Assembly (NCBI RefSeq): GCF_023273875.1
Contig: NZ_CP096882.1
Location: 2,356,001 to 2,420,000, forward strand
DNA length: 64,000 nucleotides
Direction: 5' to 3'
From: Pseudarthrobacter sp. SSS035
Lineage (GTDB): Bacteria > Actinomycetota > Actinomycetes > Actinomycetales > Micrococcaceae
Position 1 is the first letter of the stretch; every line of letters begins with the position of its first letter. Position numbers and translations under genes: made by a program. Below the pieces are notes generated by a model, which had not been told where the DNA came from, made no database searches, and saw nothing but the letters and a program-made list of their open reading frames with translations. This document shows, piece after piece, positions 1-8,190 of the stretch.

Positions 1-6
1 GAGCCC

Positions 7-855
7 TTGAACGAACCCGTAGTTATGTCCTACGCCAAAGCGCCGGCCAGCGCCATCAGCGCCGGCGGCGTCACCTACGCCTACCGCGAGCTTGGACCCA
101 AGGGTGGCATTCCCGTCATCTTCTTCGTCCATCTCGCCGCGACCTTGGATAACTGGGATCCACGCATCATCGACCCCATCGCAAAAAACCACCACGTCAT
201 CACGTTCGACAACCAGGGTGTGGGCGCCTCGACCGGCCGGGTGCCCGACAGCATCGAGGCGATGGCCGACGACGCCTACACCTTCATCAAGGCGCTCGGA
301 TTCGACAAGATCGACATCTTCTCCTTCTCCCTCGGCGGCATGGTTGCCCAGGACCTGGTGCTCAAGCACCCCGACCTCGTCCGCAAGCTCGTCCTCACCG
401 GCACCGGCCCCAGGGGCGGCAAGGACATGGACAAGGTCGCCGGGACCACCTACTACGACATGCTCCGCGCGGCCCTGACCCGGTCCGACCCCAAGGAATT
501 CCTGTTCTTCAACCGCGACACCGCGGGCAAGCAAGCCGGTAAAGCATTCGTGAAGCGACTCGGGGAGCGAACCGCCGACCGCGACGCGCCGATCAAGGTC
601 AAGGCGTTCCAGACCCAGTTGAAAGCCATCAGGAAGTGGGGGCGCGGGACGCCGGCTAATCTGTCGAAGATCACCCAGCCCACCCTGATCGCCAACGGGG
701 ACAACGACCGGATGGTGCCCTCGATCCTCTCTCATGATCTGCACCGCCGCATCAACGGCTCCGAGCTGATCATCTACCCGGGTTCCGGCCACGGCGGTAT
801 CTTTCAGTTCCACGACAAGTTCGCCCCGGCGGCGGTGGAGTTTCTGGACCGCTGA
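7..855 (+). CDS. alpha/beta hydrolase
   Basis: An alpha/beta-hydrolase-fold protein of 282 aa, the usual length for haloperoxidase or epoxide-hydrolase-like members. A nucleophile elbow S-F-S-L-G-G puts the catalytic serine near residue 108. An acid candidate lies in NGDNDR (about 231-237) and the histidine in GSGHGG (about 265). The oxyanion-hole region reads FFVHLAA rather than the usual HG, so the substrate class is unclear. TTG at 7 gives the longest form and ATG at 25 is an equally good start. The frame is open to the window edge, so an earlier start cannot be excluded. A terminator hairpin follows. Confidence 0.8.
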   Translation: MNEPVVMSYAKAPASAISAGGVTYAYRELGPKGGIPVIFFVHLAATLDNWDPRIIDPIAKNHHVITFDNQGVGASTGRVPDSIEAMADDAYTFIKALGFDKIDIFSFSLGGMVAQDLVLKHPDLVRKLVLTGTGPRGGKDMDKVAGTTYYDMLRAALTRSDPKEFLFFNRDTAGKQAGKAFVKRLGERTADRDAPIKVKAFQTQLKAIRKWGRGTPANLSKITQPTLIANGDNDRMVPSILSHDLHRRINGSELIIYPGSGHGGIFQFHDKFAPAAVEFLDR

Positions 856-862
856 GCAAGGA

Positions 863-910
863 GGAACCTGCATCGGCGTGGGATTCCCCATCCCGGCCCA
901 TGCAGGTTCC
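863..910. terminator. bidirectional hairpin terminator
   Basis: GGAACCTGCAT pairs with ATGCAGGTTCC, with an inner GGGAT/ATCCC stem. It lies between the convergent hydrolase and SDR genes. Confidence 0.65.
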
Positions 911-936
911 GCCCCGCGTCAGGTGTGGGCGCTGCT

Positions 937-1650
937 TCAGACGATCGTGCTGCGCAGCTCGGGGTAGAGCGTTTCAACTGGACCGCTCAGCCCTGCTTTG
1001 ACTGTCGCAGTTGTTTCGTCAGCGATGACCTCGTACTCGCCGGCCTCGACAGCATCGAAGACCGCCCTGGCCAGCTCGGCTGGCTGCATTTTTGGGCCAG
1101 TGGCGTGAGCAGCCATCGCGGTGTCGACATAGCCGACGTGTACGCCCACAACGTGGACGCCTGCGGGGGCGAGTTCCAGGCGCAGTGAGTTGGTGGCCGA
1201 CCAGAGGGCGGCCTTGGTGGCGCTGTAGATGCCGGCGACGGCGTACCAGCTCAGGGCGGAGTGGATGTTGATGATCGCAGACTCTTCCCTCGCTGACAGG
1301 GTCGGAGCGAATGCCCGGGTGAGGAACAATGGGCCGAGGAAGTTCGTCTCGACGTTGGTTCGGATTTCTTCAATGGTGTGGGTGAGAATGCCACTGCTGG
1401 CCACGGAGGCTCCGGCGTTGTTGATCAACACCGTGATGTCCCCGGCGGCCTCGACCGCTGCCTGTATGGAGGCCGGGTCCGTGACATCGAGGGTGAGCGG
1501 GACGATGCGCTCGTCCTCCCAGTTGCGGGGAGACCGGGCTGTGGCGTACACCTTGCTTGCGCCGCGGGCGAGGGCGTCGTGAACGAACTCCGTTCCAATG
1601 CCTCCGTTCGCACCGGTTACGAGGACGATGGATCCTTTAAGTGAGGGCAT
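937..1650 (-). CDS. short-chain dehydrogenase/reductase
   Basis: A classical SDR of 237 aa that should oxidise or reduce a small alcohol or ketone with NAD(P). The cofactor motif TGANGGIG is at 12-19, NNAG at 77-80 and the active site Ser131, Tyr142, Lys146 (Y-S-A-T-K). The start at 1650 is preferred over an upstream in-frame ATG because the protein then begins just before the first beta strand and has an AAAGAAG ribosome site. It is transcribed away from the TetR gene at 1781, its probable regulator. The substrate is unknown. Confidence 0.85.
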   Translation of the reverse strand: MPSLKGSIVLVTGANGGIGTEFVHDALARGASKVYATARSPRNWEDERIVPLTLDVTDPASIQAAVEAAGDITVLINNAGASVASSGILTHTIEEIRTNVETNFLGPLFLTRAFAPTLSAREESAIINIHSALSWYAVAGIYSATKAALWSATNSLRLELAPAGVHVVGVHVGYVDTAMAAHATGPKMQPAELARAVFDAVEAGEYEVIADETTATVKAGLSGPVETLYPELRSTIV

Positions 1651-1780
1651 GGTGTCTTCTTTCGTTGCGATGAAGCCGTGTTCAGAGGCCATGCGAAGAT
1701 GAGAGCAGTATCTGAGCAGCAGCATTAGTGACTGCGTTCATAACTGAGTGTAGTCAGAGTTTATTCCCGGGAAGGTCACC

Positions 1781-2404
1781 ATGTCGCTCGCATCCAAGTC
1801 CCTCGGCCGGCGCGAACGCAACAAGCAGGAGAAGCTTGACCGCATCACCGCTGCGGCCAGGGAACTCTTCTCAACGCATGGCGTCGACGACGTCACCACG
1901 CAGCAGATCGCCGATAGGGCCGACATCGGCACCGGCACGCTGTTCCTCTACGCCAAGACCAAGGGCGAGCTCCTCCTTCTCGTTCAGAACTCCAGCTATG
2001 TCGACGCGCTGGTACGCGGCCGGGCGGCGGCCGCGGGTATCCCCGAAGTCCTTGATGCCGTGATGGCAATCGTGCGGCCCGTCGTGGAATGCAACCGCAC
2101 CCAGATTGACAACGGACGGACCTACTTGCGGGAAATGATCTTCGGGGATCCCGAAGAACCTCACCACCGGGACGCACTCGCCCTGACGGGTCAAACTGAG
2201 GAAGCCATCGTCGCGATCCTGCGGCGCGATGAAAGCGTCGGCGAACCCGAGGCCGCGGCCCAGGCGCACATCATCTCCGCCATTATGTTTGTCAGCATGG
2301 CGGCAACCGTCAATATCGGCAGCACCGTCGACGACCTTCTGCAGGACATCAGGAGACAGGCCGAGGTCCTCCTGAGCCCGAAGAAAAGTACTCCAGTTCG
2401 ATGA
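1781..2404 (+). CDS. TetR family transcriptional regulator
   Basis: A 207-aa TetR-type repressor. An N-terminal helix-turn-helix spans roughly residues 15-60, with the family signature TTQQIADRADIGTGTLFLYA. The C-terminal helical part is a ligand and dimerisation domain with no recognisable specificity. It is divergent from the SDR, with 130 bp between their starts, so it probably controls that gene and itself. Loose TGACT/AGTCA half-sites near 1727-1756 are a possible but unproven operator. Confidence 0.85.
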   Translation: MSLASKSLGRRERNKQEKLDRITAAARELFSTHGVDDVTTQQIADRADIGTGTLFLYAKTKGELLLLVQNSSYVDALVRGRAAAAGIPEVLDAVMAIVRPVVECNRTQIDNGRTYLREMIFGDPEEPHHRDALALTGQTEEAIVAILRRDESVGEPEAAAQAHIISAIMFVSMAATVNIGSTVDDLLQDIRRQAEVLLSPKKSTPVR

Positions 2405-2523
2405 ACGGGGCTTCCCGGCCGTGTGGTCTTCTTCTGTAGCACCTTCGCGTCGACGATCGGTAGGACTCTTCGGCTGATCCTGAGTGCGGCTGAAGATCAA
2501 CAGCTACCGTCAATCCGCGATGC

Positions 2524-2557
2524 GCGGACGACGGCGGGACGTCCCGCCGTCGTCCGC
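2524..2557. terminator. perfect 34-bp palindromic terminator
   Basis: The arms GCGGACGACGGCGGGAC and GTCCCGCCGTCGTCCGC are perfectly complementary with no unpaired spacer. The element lies between the convergent TetR and dioxygenase genes and can serve both. Confidence 0.75.
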
Positions 2558-2577
2558 TGCACTGCGGTTCCAAAGTC

Positions 2578-3453
2578 TTAGGCGACTTGGAGTGACCGGA
2601 TGGAGTTGCCGAACCATAGGCGGTCGATTGCTGTGGTGGCGGGCGCTCCGAGCTTTGAACCTGCCCCGAGAGTGAGGAGCAGGGGGACGAAGTGGTCGGC
2701 GGTGGGGTGTGCGACCTCAACGCCGGGACCCTTATTGCGATAATCGGTCAACGCGTCGATATCGCCATGGGAGAGTGCATCGGCCGCCCATTCGTCAAAG
2801 GCCTTTGTGTGGCCGACGAGGGCGGGGTTCCGCATGATGGCGAAACTGTGGGTCATGAATCCGGAGCCGATGATGAGGATGCCTTCATTACGGAGCTGGC
2901 GTAGCCGCTGACCCAGCTTCAGCAAGGCTTCGGGGTCCAGGCTGGGCATGCTGAGCTGCACGACGGGGACGTCGGCGGCGGGGTACATGGCCATCAGCGG
3001 GATAAAGGCGCCGTGGTCGAGGCCCCTGTCGGCGTAGTGGTGCACCGTGGTGGTGTCACTCAGGGTGGCGGCGATGCGCCGGGCCAGATGGGTGGCATCC
3101 GGTGTGGCGTATTGGAGGGTGTAATAGCGCGGGTGGAAGCCGCCGAAGTCGTAGTAGAGGGGAGTGCCCGCAGCTGCGCCGGAGATGGCCAGCGGGGCGT
3201 TTTCCCAATGTGCTGAGACGACGACGATGGCCCGTGGCTTGGGCATGCTCTGTGACCAGGTGAAAAGGTCGTCAAGCCATTGCGGGTCATCCAGGGTGGG
3301 CGGGGCACCGTGGCTGACGAACAGTGCCGGCAGCGGCCCGTCTTCGGGTTCCCAGGTTTTTTGTGCCCGCGCCCGGGGCAGGGCGTGGGCGAGCAGGTTG
3401 TCATAGGCACCCGCGGGGACTGCAGGGTGGAACGGGTCATGCTGGGTTGTCAT
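2578..3453 (-). CDS. DODA-type (LigB-like, class III) extradiol dioxygenase
   Basis: A 291-aa protein of the 4,5-DOPA dioxygenase/YgiD branch of class III extradiol enzymes, which use one non-heme Fe(II) or Zn(II). Metal-ligand candidates are the His in VSHGAPP near residue 49, the His in the GLDHGAF motif and the His in SGFMTHSF; the family acts on catechol-type rings. It lies 70 bp downstream of the DoxX gene on the same strand, probably one transcript. Repeated TTCA/TGAA sites upstream of DoxX suggest control by the divergent MarR. The true substrate is unknown. Confidence 0.85.
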   Translation of the reverse strand: MTTQHDPFHPAVPAGAYDNLLAHALPRARAQKTWEPEDGPLPALFVSHGAPPTLDDPQWLDDLFTWSQSMPKPRAIVVVSAHWENAPLAISGAAAGTPLYYDFGGFHPRYYTLQYATPDATHLARRIAATLSDTTTVHHYADRGLDHGAFIPLMAMYPAADVPVVQLSMPSLDPEALLKLGQRLRQLRNEGILIIGSGFMTHSFAIMRNPALVGHTKAFDEWAADALSHGDIDALTDYRNKGPGVEVAHPTADHFVPLLLTLGAGSKLGAPATTAIDRLWFGNSIRSLQVA

Positions 3454-3523
3454 GGCTGTTTCCTTTCAGGATCCTGTTTGTCCGTGGCGGGGATGTAGCG
3501 CTGGTATGCCGGGCGGTGTCGGG

Positions 3524-3898
3524 TTAGAACGGGACGGGGCCAAAGCGGCCGACGGCGACGAAGAGTGCCAACGCGCCCAGGACGGCGTTGATGACAACCG
3601 CCTGCTTCTCGCCGCGCTTGATGTGGGTGATGATGGCGCCGACCATCACGACGGCCAGGCCGGTGGCGGCGACAGGTACGAGGAAAGTGGCGATACCCGT
3701 GACTGCCGGCAGGATCAGGCCCAGGGCGCCGAGGACTTCAGCTAGGCCGATGGCTTTTACGGCGCCGGAATTGAAGTCTTCCGCCCAGCCCATGCCCGAA
3801 GCGGCGAGCTTCTCCTGCGGCTGGGAGATCTTCATCAAACCCGCGGCCAGGAAGGCCAGGGCAAGGGCAGAAGCGACAATCCAGAGGGCGATGTTCAT
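3524..3898 (-). CDS. DoxX family membrane protein
   Basis: A 124-aa integral membrane protein with four hydrophobic helices and the DoxX layout. A short polar stretch (KISQPQEKLAASG) follows helix 1 and GLAEVLGALGLILP begins helix 2. DoxX proteins often sit beside quinone- or catechol-active enzymes, and this one is first in a probable two-gene unit with the extradiol dioxygenase. The likely role is a membrane partner in redox or quinone stress, but that is inferred from context. The intergenic region shared with marR carries the candidate operators. Confidence 0.8.
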   Translation of the reverse strand: MNIALWIVASALALAFLAAGLMKISQPQEKLAASGMGWAEDFNSGAVKAIGLAEVLGALGLILPAVTGIATFLVPVAATGLAVVMVGAIITHIKRGEKQAVVINAVLGALALFVAVGRFGPVPF

Positions 3899-3966
3899 GA
3901 TGATTCCTATTTGGTGTGAGGGTGGATGATGTTCGCGATCGAAGTGCTGCGACTTCCGGCTCTCAC

Positions 3967-4046
3967 TTCAACCTTGAACTCAACAGTAGAACCAATGACT
4001 TCAAGATGCAAGTGAATTTCTTGACCAGAGACTTCATGAATGAAGT
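3967..4046. promoter_or_regulatory. candidate MarR operators
   Basis: Two inverted repeats lie between doxX and marR: TTCAA-CC-TTGAA at 3967-3978 and the perfect ACTTCATGAATGAAGT at 4031-4046, 12 bp before the marR start. A looser ACTT...AAGT pair lies between them. The layout suits autorepression and control of the divergent doxX unit. Confidence 0.5.
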
Positions 4047-4058
4047 GAACCCTGTAGC

Positions 4059-4595
4059 ATGGCTGACATGGAAAGGTCACTCAGTGTCGAAGCCAAGGAG
4101 CAGTCGGCGGCTCCCCGTCCTGCGAGCGAGCCACGCTGGCTGAGCGAGGAAGAACAGGCGGTCTGGATTGCCCTCGGCAGCGTTGTCTTTCGCCTGCCGG
4201 GTGCGCTGGATGCGCAGCTTCAGCGGGATGCCGGCATCAGCCATTTTGAGTACGTTGTCATGTCTGTTCTGTCCGAGTCCCCGGAACGCACGCTGAGGAT
4301 GAGCGAGCTGGCCGTGATGGCCGAAGCTATGCTCCCGAGGCTGTCCCAGGTGGTGGCAAAATTGGAGAAGAGAGGCTGGCTCCGCAGGGCCCCCGACCCC
4401 GCCGATGGCAGGTACACACTGGCCACCCTCACCGACGATGGCTGGGAAAAGGTCGTTGCAACCGCGCCCGGCCACGTCGAGACCGTCCGCAGCCTCGTCT
4501 TTGACCCGCTGACCAAGGCCCAACTCAAACAAGTCCGCGAAATCAGCCGCCGCATCATGACCGCCATCGACCCGGAAGACCGCTGTCTGCGCTAA
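4059..4595 (+). CDS. MarR family transcriptional regulator
   Basis: A 178-aa winged-helix MarR protein. The core spans about residues 60-160, with recognition-helix region MLPRLSQVVAKLEKRGWL and the wing D-P-A-D-G-R-Y-T. It is divergent from doxX and the DODA dioxygenase, and the intervening DNA has TTCA/TGAA palindromes, so it probably represses both until an aromatic or quinone ligand is present. An N-terminal tail of about 35 residues is longer than usual and a later start is possible. Confidence 0.85.
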   Translation: MADMERSLSVEAKEQSAAPRPASEPRWLSEEEQAVWIALGSVVFRLPGALDAQLQRDAGISHFEYVVMSVLSESPERTLRMSELAVMAEAMLPRLSQVVAKLEKRGWLRRAPDPADGRYTLATLTDDGWEKVVATAPGHVETVRSLVFDPLTKAQLKQVREISRRIMTAIDPEDRCLR

Positions 4596-4722
4596 TACGC
4601 TCTCGGAGAACCGGCCCATTTTCTCCACCGGCTCCCCGGATGAATCCCAGCCTCCGGACGTAAACTGACCTTCGCACCACCTCCAGCTCGAACACCAGCG
4701 GGACAGAACCTTTGGGGCCGCA

Positions 4723-5061
4723 TTGCTCTGGAAACTGCTTGTTGAATACCTGCGGCCGCACCGGCAGCTGCTGATCGCCGTCGTGATTTTCCAGCTGGCG
4801 CAGTCCATCGCGTCGCTGTACCTGCCCACCCTGAACGCGGACATCATCGATGAGGGCGTGGCCAAGGGGGACACCGGCGTCATCCTCAGCCTGGGCGGCC
4901 TGATGCTGGGCATCACGCTGCTGCAGATCATCTGCGCCGTGATTGCCGTGTACTTCGGGGCGAAGGCGGCCATGGGTGTGGGCCGGGACCTGCGCGGGGC
5001 CATCTTCACCCGTGTGGGGGAGTTCTCCGAGCAGGAAGTCACGAAGTTCGGAATCCCTTGA
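4723..5061 (+). pseudogene. truncated ABC exporter (N-terminal transmembrane part)
   Basis: This encodes 112 residues matching the start of a multidrug-type ABC exporter: two or three transmembrane helices, then GRDLRGAIFTRVGEFSEQEV. In intact relatives this segment continues into the rest of the membrane domain and an ATPase. Here the frame ends abruptly after TKFGIP with no nucleotide-binding domain. The start would be TTG. The downstream sequence belongs to something else, so this looks like a deletion or rearrangement scar and cannot work as a transporter. Confidence 0.75.
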
Positions 5062-5310
5062 CCCCAGAGGAGGGCCAGGACAAAGAGGATGCCTAGGAAG
5101 ATGAATCCGGCTATGGCTCCGTTGGTGTCCGTATGGCTTCAAGAGGCCGTCCACGATGGCGGCCGCTGCGTGTGGGTAGGCTTCCTGCGCGGCGGGCTCG
5201 ACTCCTTTCCGAACTCCCTGAACAGGGCCAATAGCGGACGTATCCCCGGAGGCGTATCTGGCCCTCATCCTCGCGCGAACAATGTGAAGGCGATATCGCA
5301 CTTCTCGGCA
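5055..5310 (-). pseudogene. possible remnant of a membrane protein gene
   Basis: On the minus strand a hydrophobic piece (TNGAIAGFIFLGILFVLALL) abuts the truncated ABC gene. A plausible upstream part (AAQEAYPHAAAAIVDGLLKP) lies in a different frame, so a frameshift would be needed to join them. It may be the end of a decayed transporter, but the family cannot be named. From about 5310 to 5624 I see no credible gene. Confidence 0.3.
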
Positions 5311-5624
5311 GCGTCGTCCGAGGTCCCGGATTTGATTCAGTTACTGATCTCCGCTCCGATGGTAGCCAAATTGCCGGCGTCAATCATGCGTCGGCCCATG
5401 CCACTGTCAGCCCAGATCCAAAGCCGGATTAATCTGGGATCACCGCGTCCACCATGCCGCTCAGGACTTCTGACCCACCCGCAAGCTGAGATGGTTCCCG
5501 GGCTTTAGGATCTCGTGATCGAGGCCTGAATTTGCAGAGCCCGATCCGGTGTTAGCGACGTTCAGGGGGTCGCGCGGTGCAGTCTGTCCATCGAGCGGGC
5601 GTTGGTCATCGACAGCTGCACCAA

Positions 5625-5662
5625 GAAGCGCGGGTACCAGCTCTAGCTGGTACCCGCGCTTC
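5625..5662. terminator. strong hairpin terminator
   Basis: An 18-bp perfect stem, GAAGCGCGGGTACCAGCT and its complement, with a two-base spacer. It lies 13 bp beyond the end of the minus-strand cupin gene. Confidence 0.75.
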
Positions 5663-5675
5663 TCGGAGAACATTT

Positions 5676-6194
5676 CTAGCGAGTGACTCCGTGCATCTCG
5701 GATGTCGGCGGGTAGAAGGGAATCTCCGGCTTTTTCGCACCGATGATTACGCAGATCAGCGCATCATCTTCGCTGACAGTGCGAAGGCTCCGGGGAACGC
5801 CTGCAGGAACACGAATGAGGTCGCGGTAGCCCAAAACGCGACTGGCCGTCTTTGTGCCGTCCTCGACATCGTGGACGCAGAACTCCACCTGCCCCTCGAG
5901 GACAAAGAACACCTCTTCGACGTCGGGGTGAGTGTGCTCCGGTCCTACGCACCCGGCCGGCAGAACCATGTTAGAGAACGTGAAGTGCTCGGCCTGGAGG
6001 ATGTTGTTGTCGTCCGAGTGGTCCCCGGTAGCGCCAGAGCCGATGTAGCGGACCTGGCCACGCCGGAATTTGTCTCCCATTTTCGTCTGGAACTTCAGAG
6101 TGTCAAAGTCAACGACGCGGCTCTCACGGGACGCGATAGACGAATCGATGAGCTCTTCAAGATCTATTGTCGGTGCACTTACGGTTTCGCTCAT
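5676..6194 (-). CDS. cupin domain protein
   Basis: A 172-aa protein with one central cupin barrel (about residues 60-150). Metal-binding motif 1 is visible as PEHTHPDVEEVFFVLEGQVE and motif 2 runs around PAGVPRSLRTV. The start at 6194 has a GAGAGG ribosome site; the frame extends upstream without support. It is divergent from a MarR gene across about 200 bp of AT-richer DNA. Such cupins may be small dioxygenases, isomerases or binding proteins, and the substrate cannot be told from sequence. Confidence 0.75.
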   Translation of the reverse strand: MSETVSAPTIDLEELIDSSIASRESRVVDFDTLKFQTKMGDKFRRGQVRYIGSGATGDHSDDNNILQAEHFTFSNMVLPAGCVGPEHTHPDVEEVFFVLEGQVEFCVHDVEDGTKTASRVLGYRDLIRVPAGVPRSLRTVSEDDALICVIIGAKKPEIPFYPPTSEMHGVTR

Positions 6195-6335
6195 TGTTAA
6201 ACCTCTCGGACTGGGTCGATGTAAACCAAAAACTGGTAGCAAAGCTAAGGAGCAACTCCCTCAACTCTAACTATCTCAACACTAAGGTAGATTGGATCAA
6301 GTATCAAGACCCTGAGTGGAACTAGACTGAGTTAG

Positions 6336-6355
6336 TTGATTGCTTAAAAGCTCAA
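6336..6355. promoter_or_regulatory. possible MarR operator between cupin and marR
   Basis: TTGA...TCAA half-sites flank GCTTAAAAGC, about 40 bp before the marR start. Further TCAA/TTAA half-sites are scattered through the divergent region. Weak evidence. Confidence 0.3.
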
Positions 6356-6392
6356 TGTTAAGATGCATCACCTACATCTAAAGGACAGGGCC

Positions 6393-6938
6393 ATGCCTGA
6401 CGATACGACTGAAGACGACGCTATTGACCGCATTCTGGCGGATTGGCTGCGTGAACGGCCGGACTTGGATGCGAGCTCCATTGGCGTCCTCGGGCGGCTC
6501 TTGCGGCTGGCCAATCAGGTCCGCGCTGTCGAAAGTTCCTACTTTGATGAGTACGGGCTGACACTTGCGTCCTTCGACGTCCTGGCCAACCTGCGCCGCT
6601 CCGGGCCACCGCACCGGAAGACTGCCGGAGAGCTCGCGACCTCCTCCATGCTCACGACCGGTGGCATTACTTTCCGGTTGGACAGGATGGAGGAGCAGAA
6701 CCTCATTGAGAGAGTTCGGACCCGCGAAGACCGTCGGGTTGTCTATGCCCAGCTGACCGCACATGGCAAGGCTGTTATCGATGAGGCACTCGGAAAGCAT
6801 TTAGACAAGCAACGTCAGATGTTGAGCGGTCTGACACTATCGGAACTCGATCAACTCGCAGCGCTGCTTAAGAAGGCAGAGGCATCGGTGGTCGCATTTG
6901 ATGTAAATGCGACGGAAGCGGTTGGCCAAGGCTCCTGA
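6393..6938 (+). CDS. MarR family transcriptional regulator
   Basis: A 181-aa MarR protein. The winged helix runs from about residue 35 to 150, with SSMLTTGGITFRLDRMEEQN as recognition helix and the wing EDRRVVYAQLT. The start at 6393 follows an AAGGACAGG ribosome site; an ATG 30 bp earlier is less likely. It is divergent from the cupin gene, which it probably controls. A terminator shared with the next convergent gene follows. Confidence 0.85.
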   Translation: MPDDTTEDDAIDRILADWLRERPDLDASSIGVLGRLLRLANQVRAVESSYFDEYGLTLASFDVLANLRRSGPPHRKTAGELATSSMLTTGGITFRLDRMEEQNLIERVRTREDRRVVYAQLTAHGKAVIDEALGKHLDKQRQMLSGLTLSELDQLAALLKKAEASVVAFDVNATEAVGQGS

Positions 6939-6991
6939 AACATTCCAAATTCTTCTGCCAGCGCTAACTGGCACGCTTCTGGCGCGAAGAC

Positions 6992-7019
6992 TTACTGCCC
7001 GCTGCGAGGAGGGCAGTAA
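6992..7019. terminator. bidirectional hairpin terminator
   Basis: TTACTGCCC pairs with GGGCAGTAA across a 10-base loop. It lies between the convergent marR and aspartate-dehydrogenase-like genes. A shorter TGCCAG/CTGGCA stem precedes it at 6956-6973. Confidence 0.6.
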
Positions 7020-7038
7020 TTCGAGGCGGTTCCTGCAC

Positions 7039-7839
7039 TCATATCAGTCCACCCCGGCCACCGATAATGGATTCCAGGGATCGTAGTACGGCGAACGGCA
7101 CTACACCGCTTGTCCTCGGATTGTCCTCAGAAGGCTTGTTGCGGATTTCGAATCGATATTCCCCGATGGTTCCAGAAGCTTCGATGACGTGGCTGGTCAG
7201 TTCCGCTGCGGGGTCTGCCCGTACTCTGACCGTCACAGCGTCCCAGTTGTTAACAGCGATGGCAACGGCGGCGCCAGCGTTTAGAGACTTGGGGAACAAC
7301 AGCGCGGCTTCAGCGGCCGATCCTTCATAAACGTCCAGTGGGCCACGAGCATTGCGTATCTCCTCAACCAAGGCCTCGTTCATCCAGGGCTGGACAAGGG
7401 AGCCCGGCAACTTCGTCGTCGTAATCGTGACTCTGTCATAGCCTCCCGCACGGGCGCCTGAGGACAAAAGGTCGAGGCCGCCAACTGCGCCAGATGTCAG
7501 GAAGAGCCGCCCCGGCCCGGCGGCATTGAGCTGCTTTGAGAATTCTCTATCTGCCAGGGCACCAATAGACGTCACGAGCAGGTCAACACCCGCCCGGAGC
7601 ACAACCTCGGCGTGCTCGACGAGTGCTTCCTGACCTGCACATTCAACTAGCAAGTCGCAGCTTTCCAGAGCCTCCGTCAGGTCCAACTGCTTCGCCGGAG
7701 CACTCCTTAGCGGGCTCCGGGAGATGATCCCTTCCAAGACAGCCCCTGTGACCCGTCCCGTAGTAATCCCAGCAACGACGGGTACTCCGATGGCGCCGTA
7801 ACCGATGACTCCGACCCGGCAGGTGCGTGCTGACTTCAT
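7039..7839 (-). CDS. aspartate dehydrogenase-like (NadX family) oxidoreductase
   Basis: A 266-aa protein of the L-aspartate dehydrogenase family: Rossmann motif G-V-I-G-Y-G-A-I-G at the start, then the family's catalytic domain with FPKSLNAGAAVA. True NadX makes iminoaspartate from aspartate with NAD(P). Family members in catabolic clusters may instead handle other amino acids or imines, which fits a gene following a ring-degradation operon. The start at 7839 has a GAAGGAC ribosome site. It is separated from that operon by a long hairpin and preceded by a 22-bp palindrome, so it may have its own promoter. Confidence 0.75.
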   Translation of the reverse strand: MKSARTCRVGVIGYGAIGVPVVAGITTGRVTGAVLEGIISRSPLRSAPAKQLDLTEALESCDLLVECAGQEALVEHAEVVLRAGVDLLVTSIGALADREFSKQLNAAGPGRLFLTSGAVGGLDLLSSGARAGGYDRVTITTTKLPGSLVQPWMNEALVEEIRNARGPLDVYEGSAAEAALLFPKSLNAGAAVAIAVNNWDAVTVRVRADPAAELTSHVIEASGTIGEYRFEIRNKPSEDNPRTSGVVPFAVLRSLESIIGGRGGLI

Positions 7840-7903
7840 AATGTCCTTCGAGTCTTGAGAGTAGGTAGTTAGTTCCGCTCGCACAGAGGGTTCATGAAGC
7901 ACA

Positions 7904-7925
7904 GTGACGAGAATATTCTCGTCAC
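7904..7925. promoter_or_regulatory. 22-bp perfect palindrome, candidate operator
   Basis: The arms GTGACGAGAAT and ATTCTCGTCAC are perfectly complementary. The site lies 65 bp upstream of the aspartate-dehydrogenase-like start and downstream of the Rieske operon terminator, where a repressor or activator of that gene would bind. No regulator gene is adjacent. Confidence 0.55.
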
Positions 7926-8017
7926 GCTCGGAGGCATTAGTGCTAACTCGAATACCACTCTGAACTACCGGTGCTTTCACGCGCTTTACAGCGCCTTAGT
8001 AGGAGAGAAGGTCGGTT

Positions 8018-8062
8018 CCCTCCGAATGTCGGATTGCCAACTACAATCCGGCATTCGGAGGG
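8018..8062 (-). terminator. terminator of the Rieske operon
   Basis: A 19-bp stem starting CCCTCCGAATG and ending CATTCGGAGGG, with one G-T pair and a seven-base loop. It lies about 130 bp beyond the Rieske stop codon. Confidence 0.65.
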
Positions 8063-8190
8063 TCAGAACTGGAAGAGACGTATCCACCCGGACCGCGCAT
8101 CCAGGGCATCTGACGCAAATCCCACTGGTGGGCAGCCCCGATAATCCCTTGTGCTTCGATTTCCACCGTCCAGCAGCATGGAGTCCTCCG

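Noticed and set aside
5089..5508. 139-residue plus-strand frame in the decayed zone
   Set aside because: Composition is not protein-like for this genome, no family is recognised, and the remnant on the other strand explains part of it.
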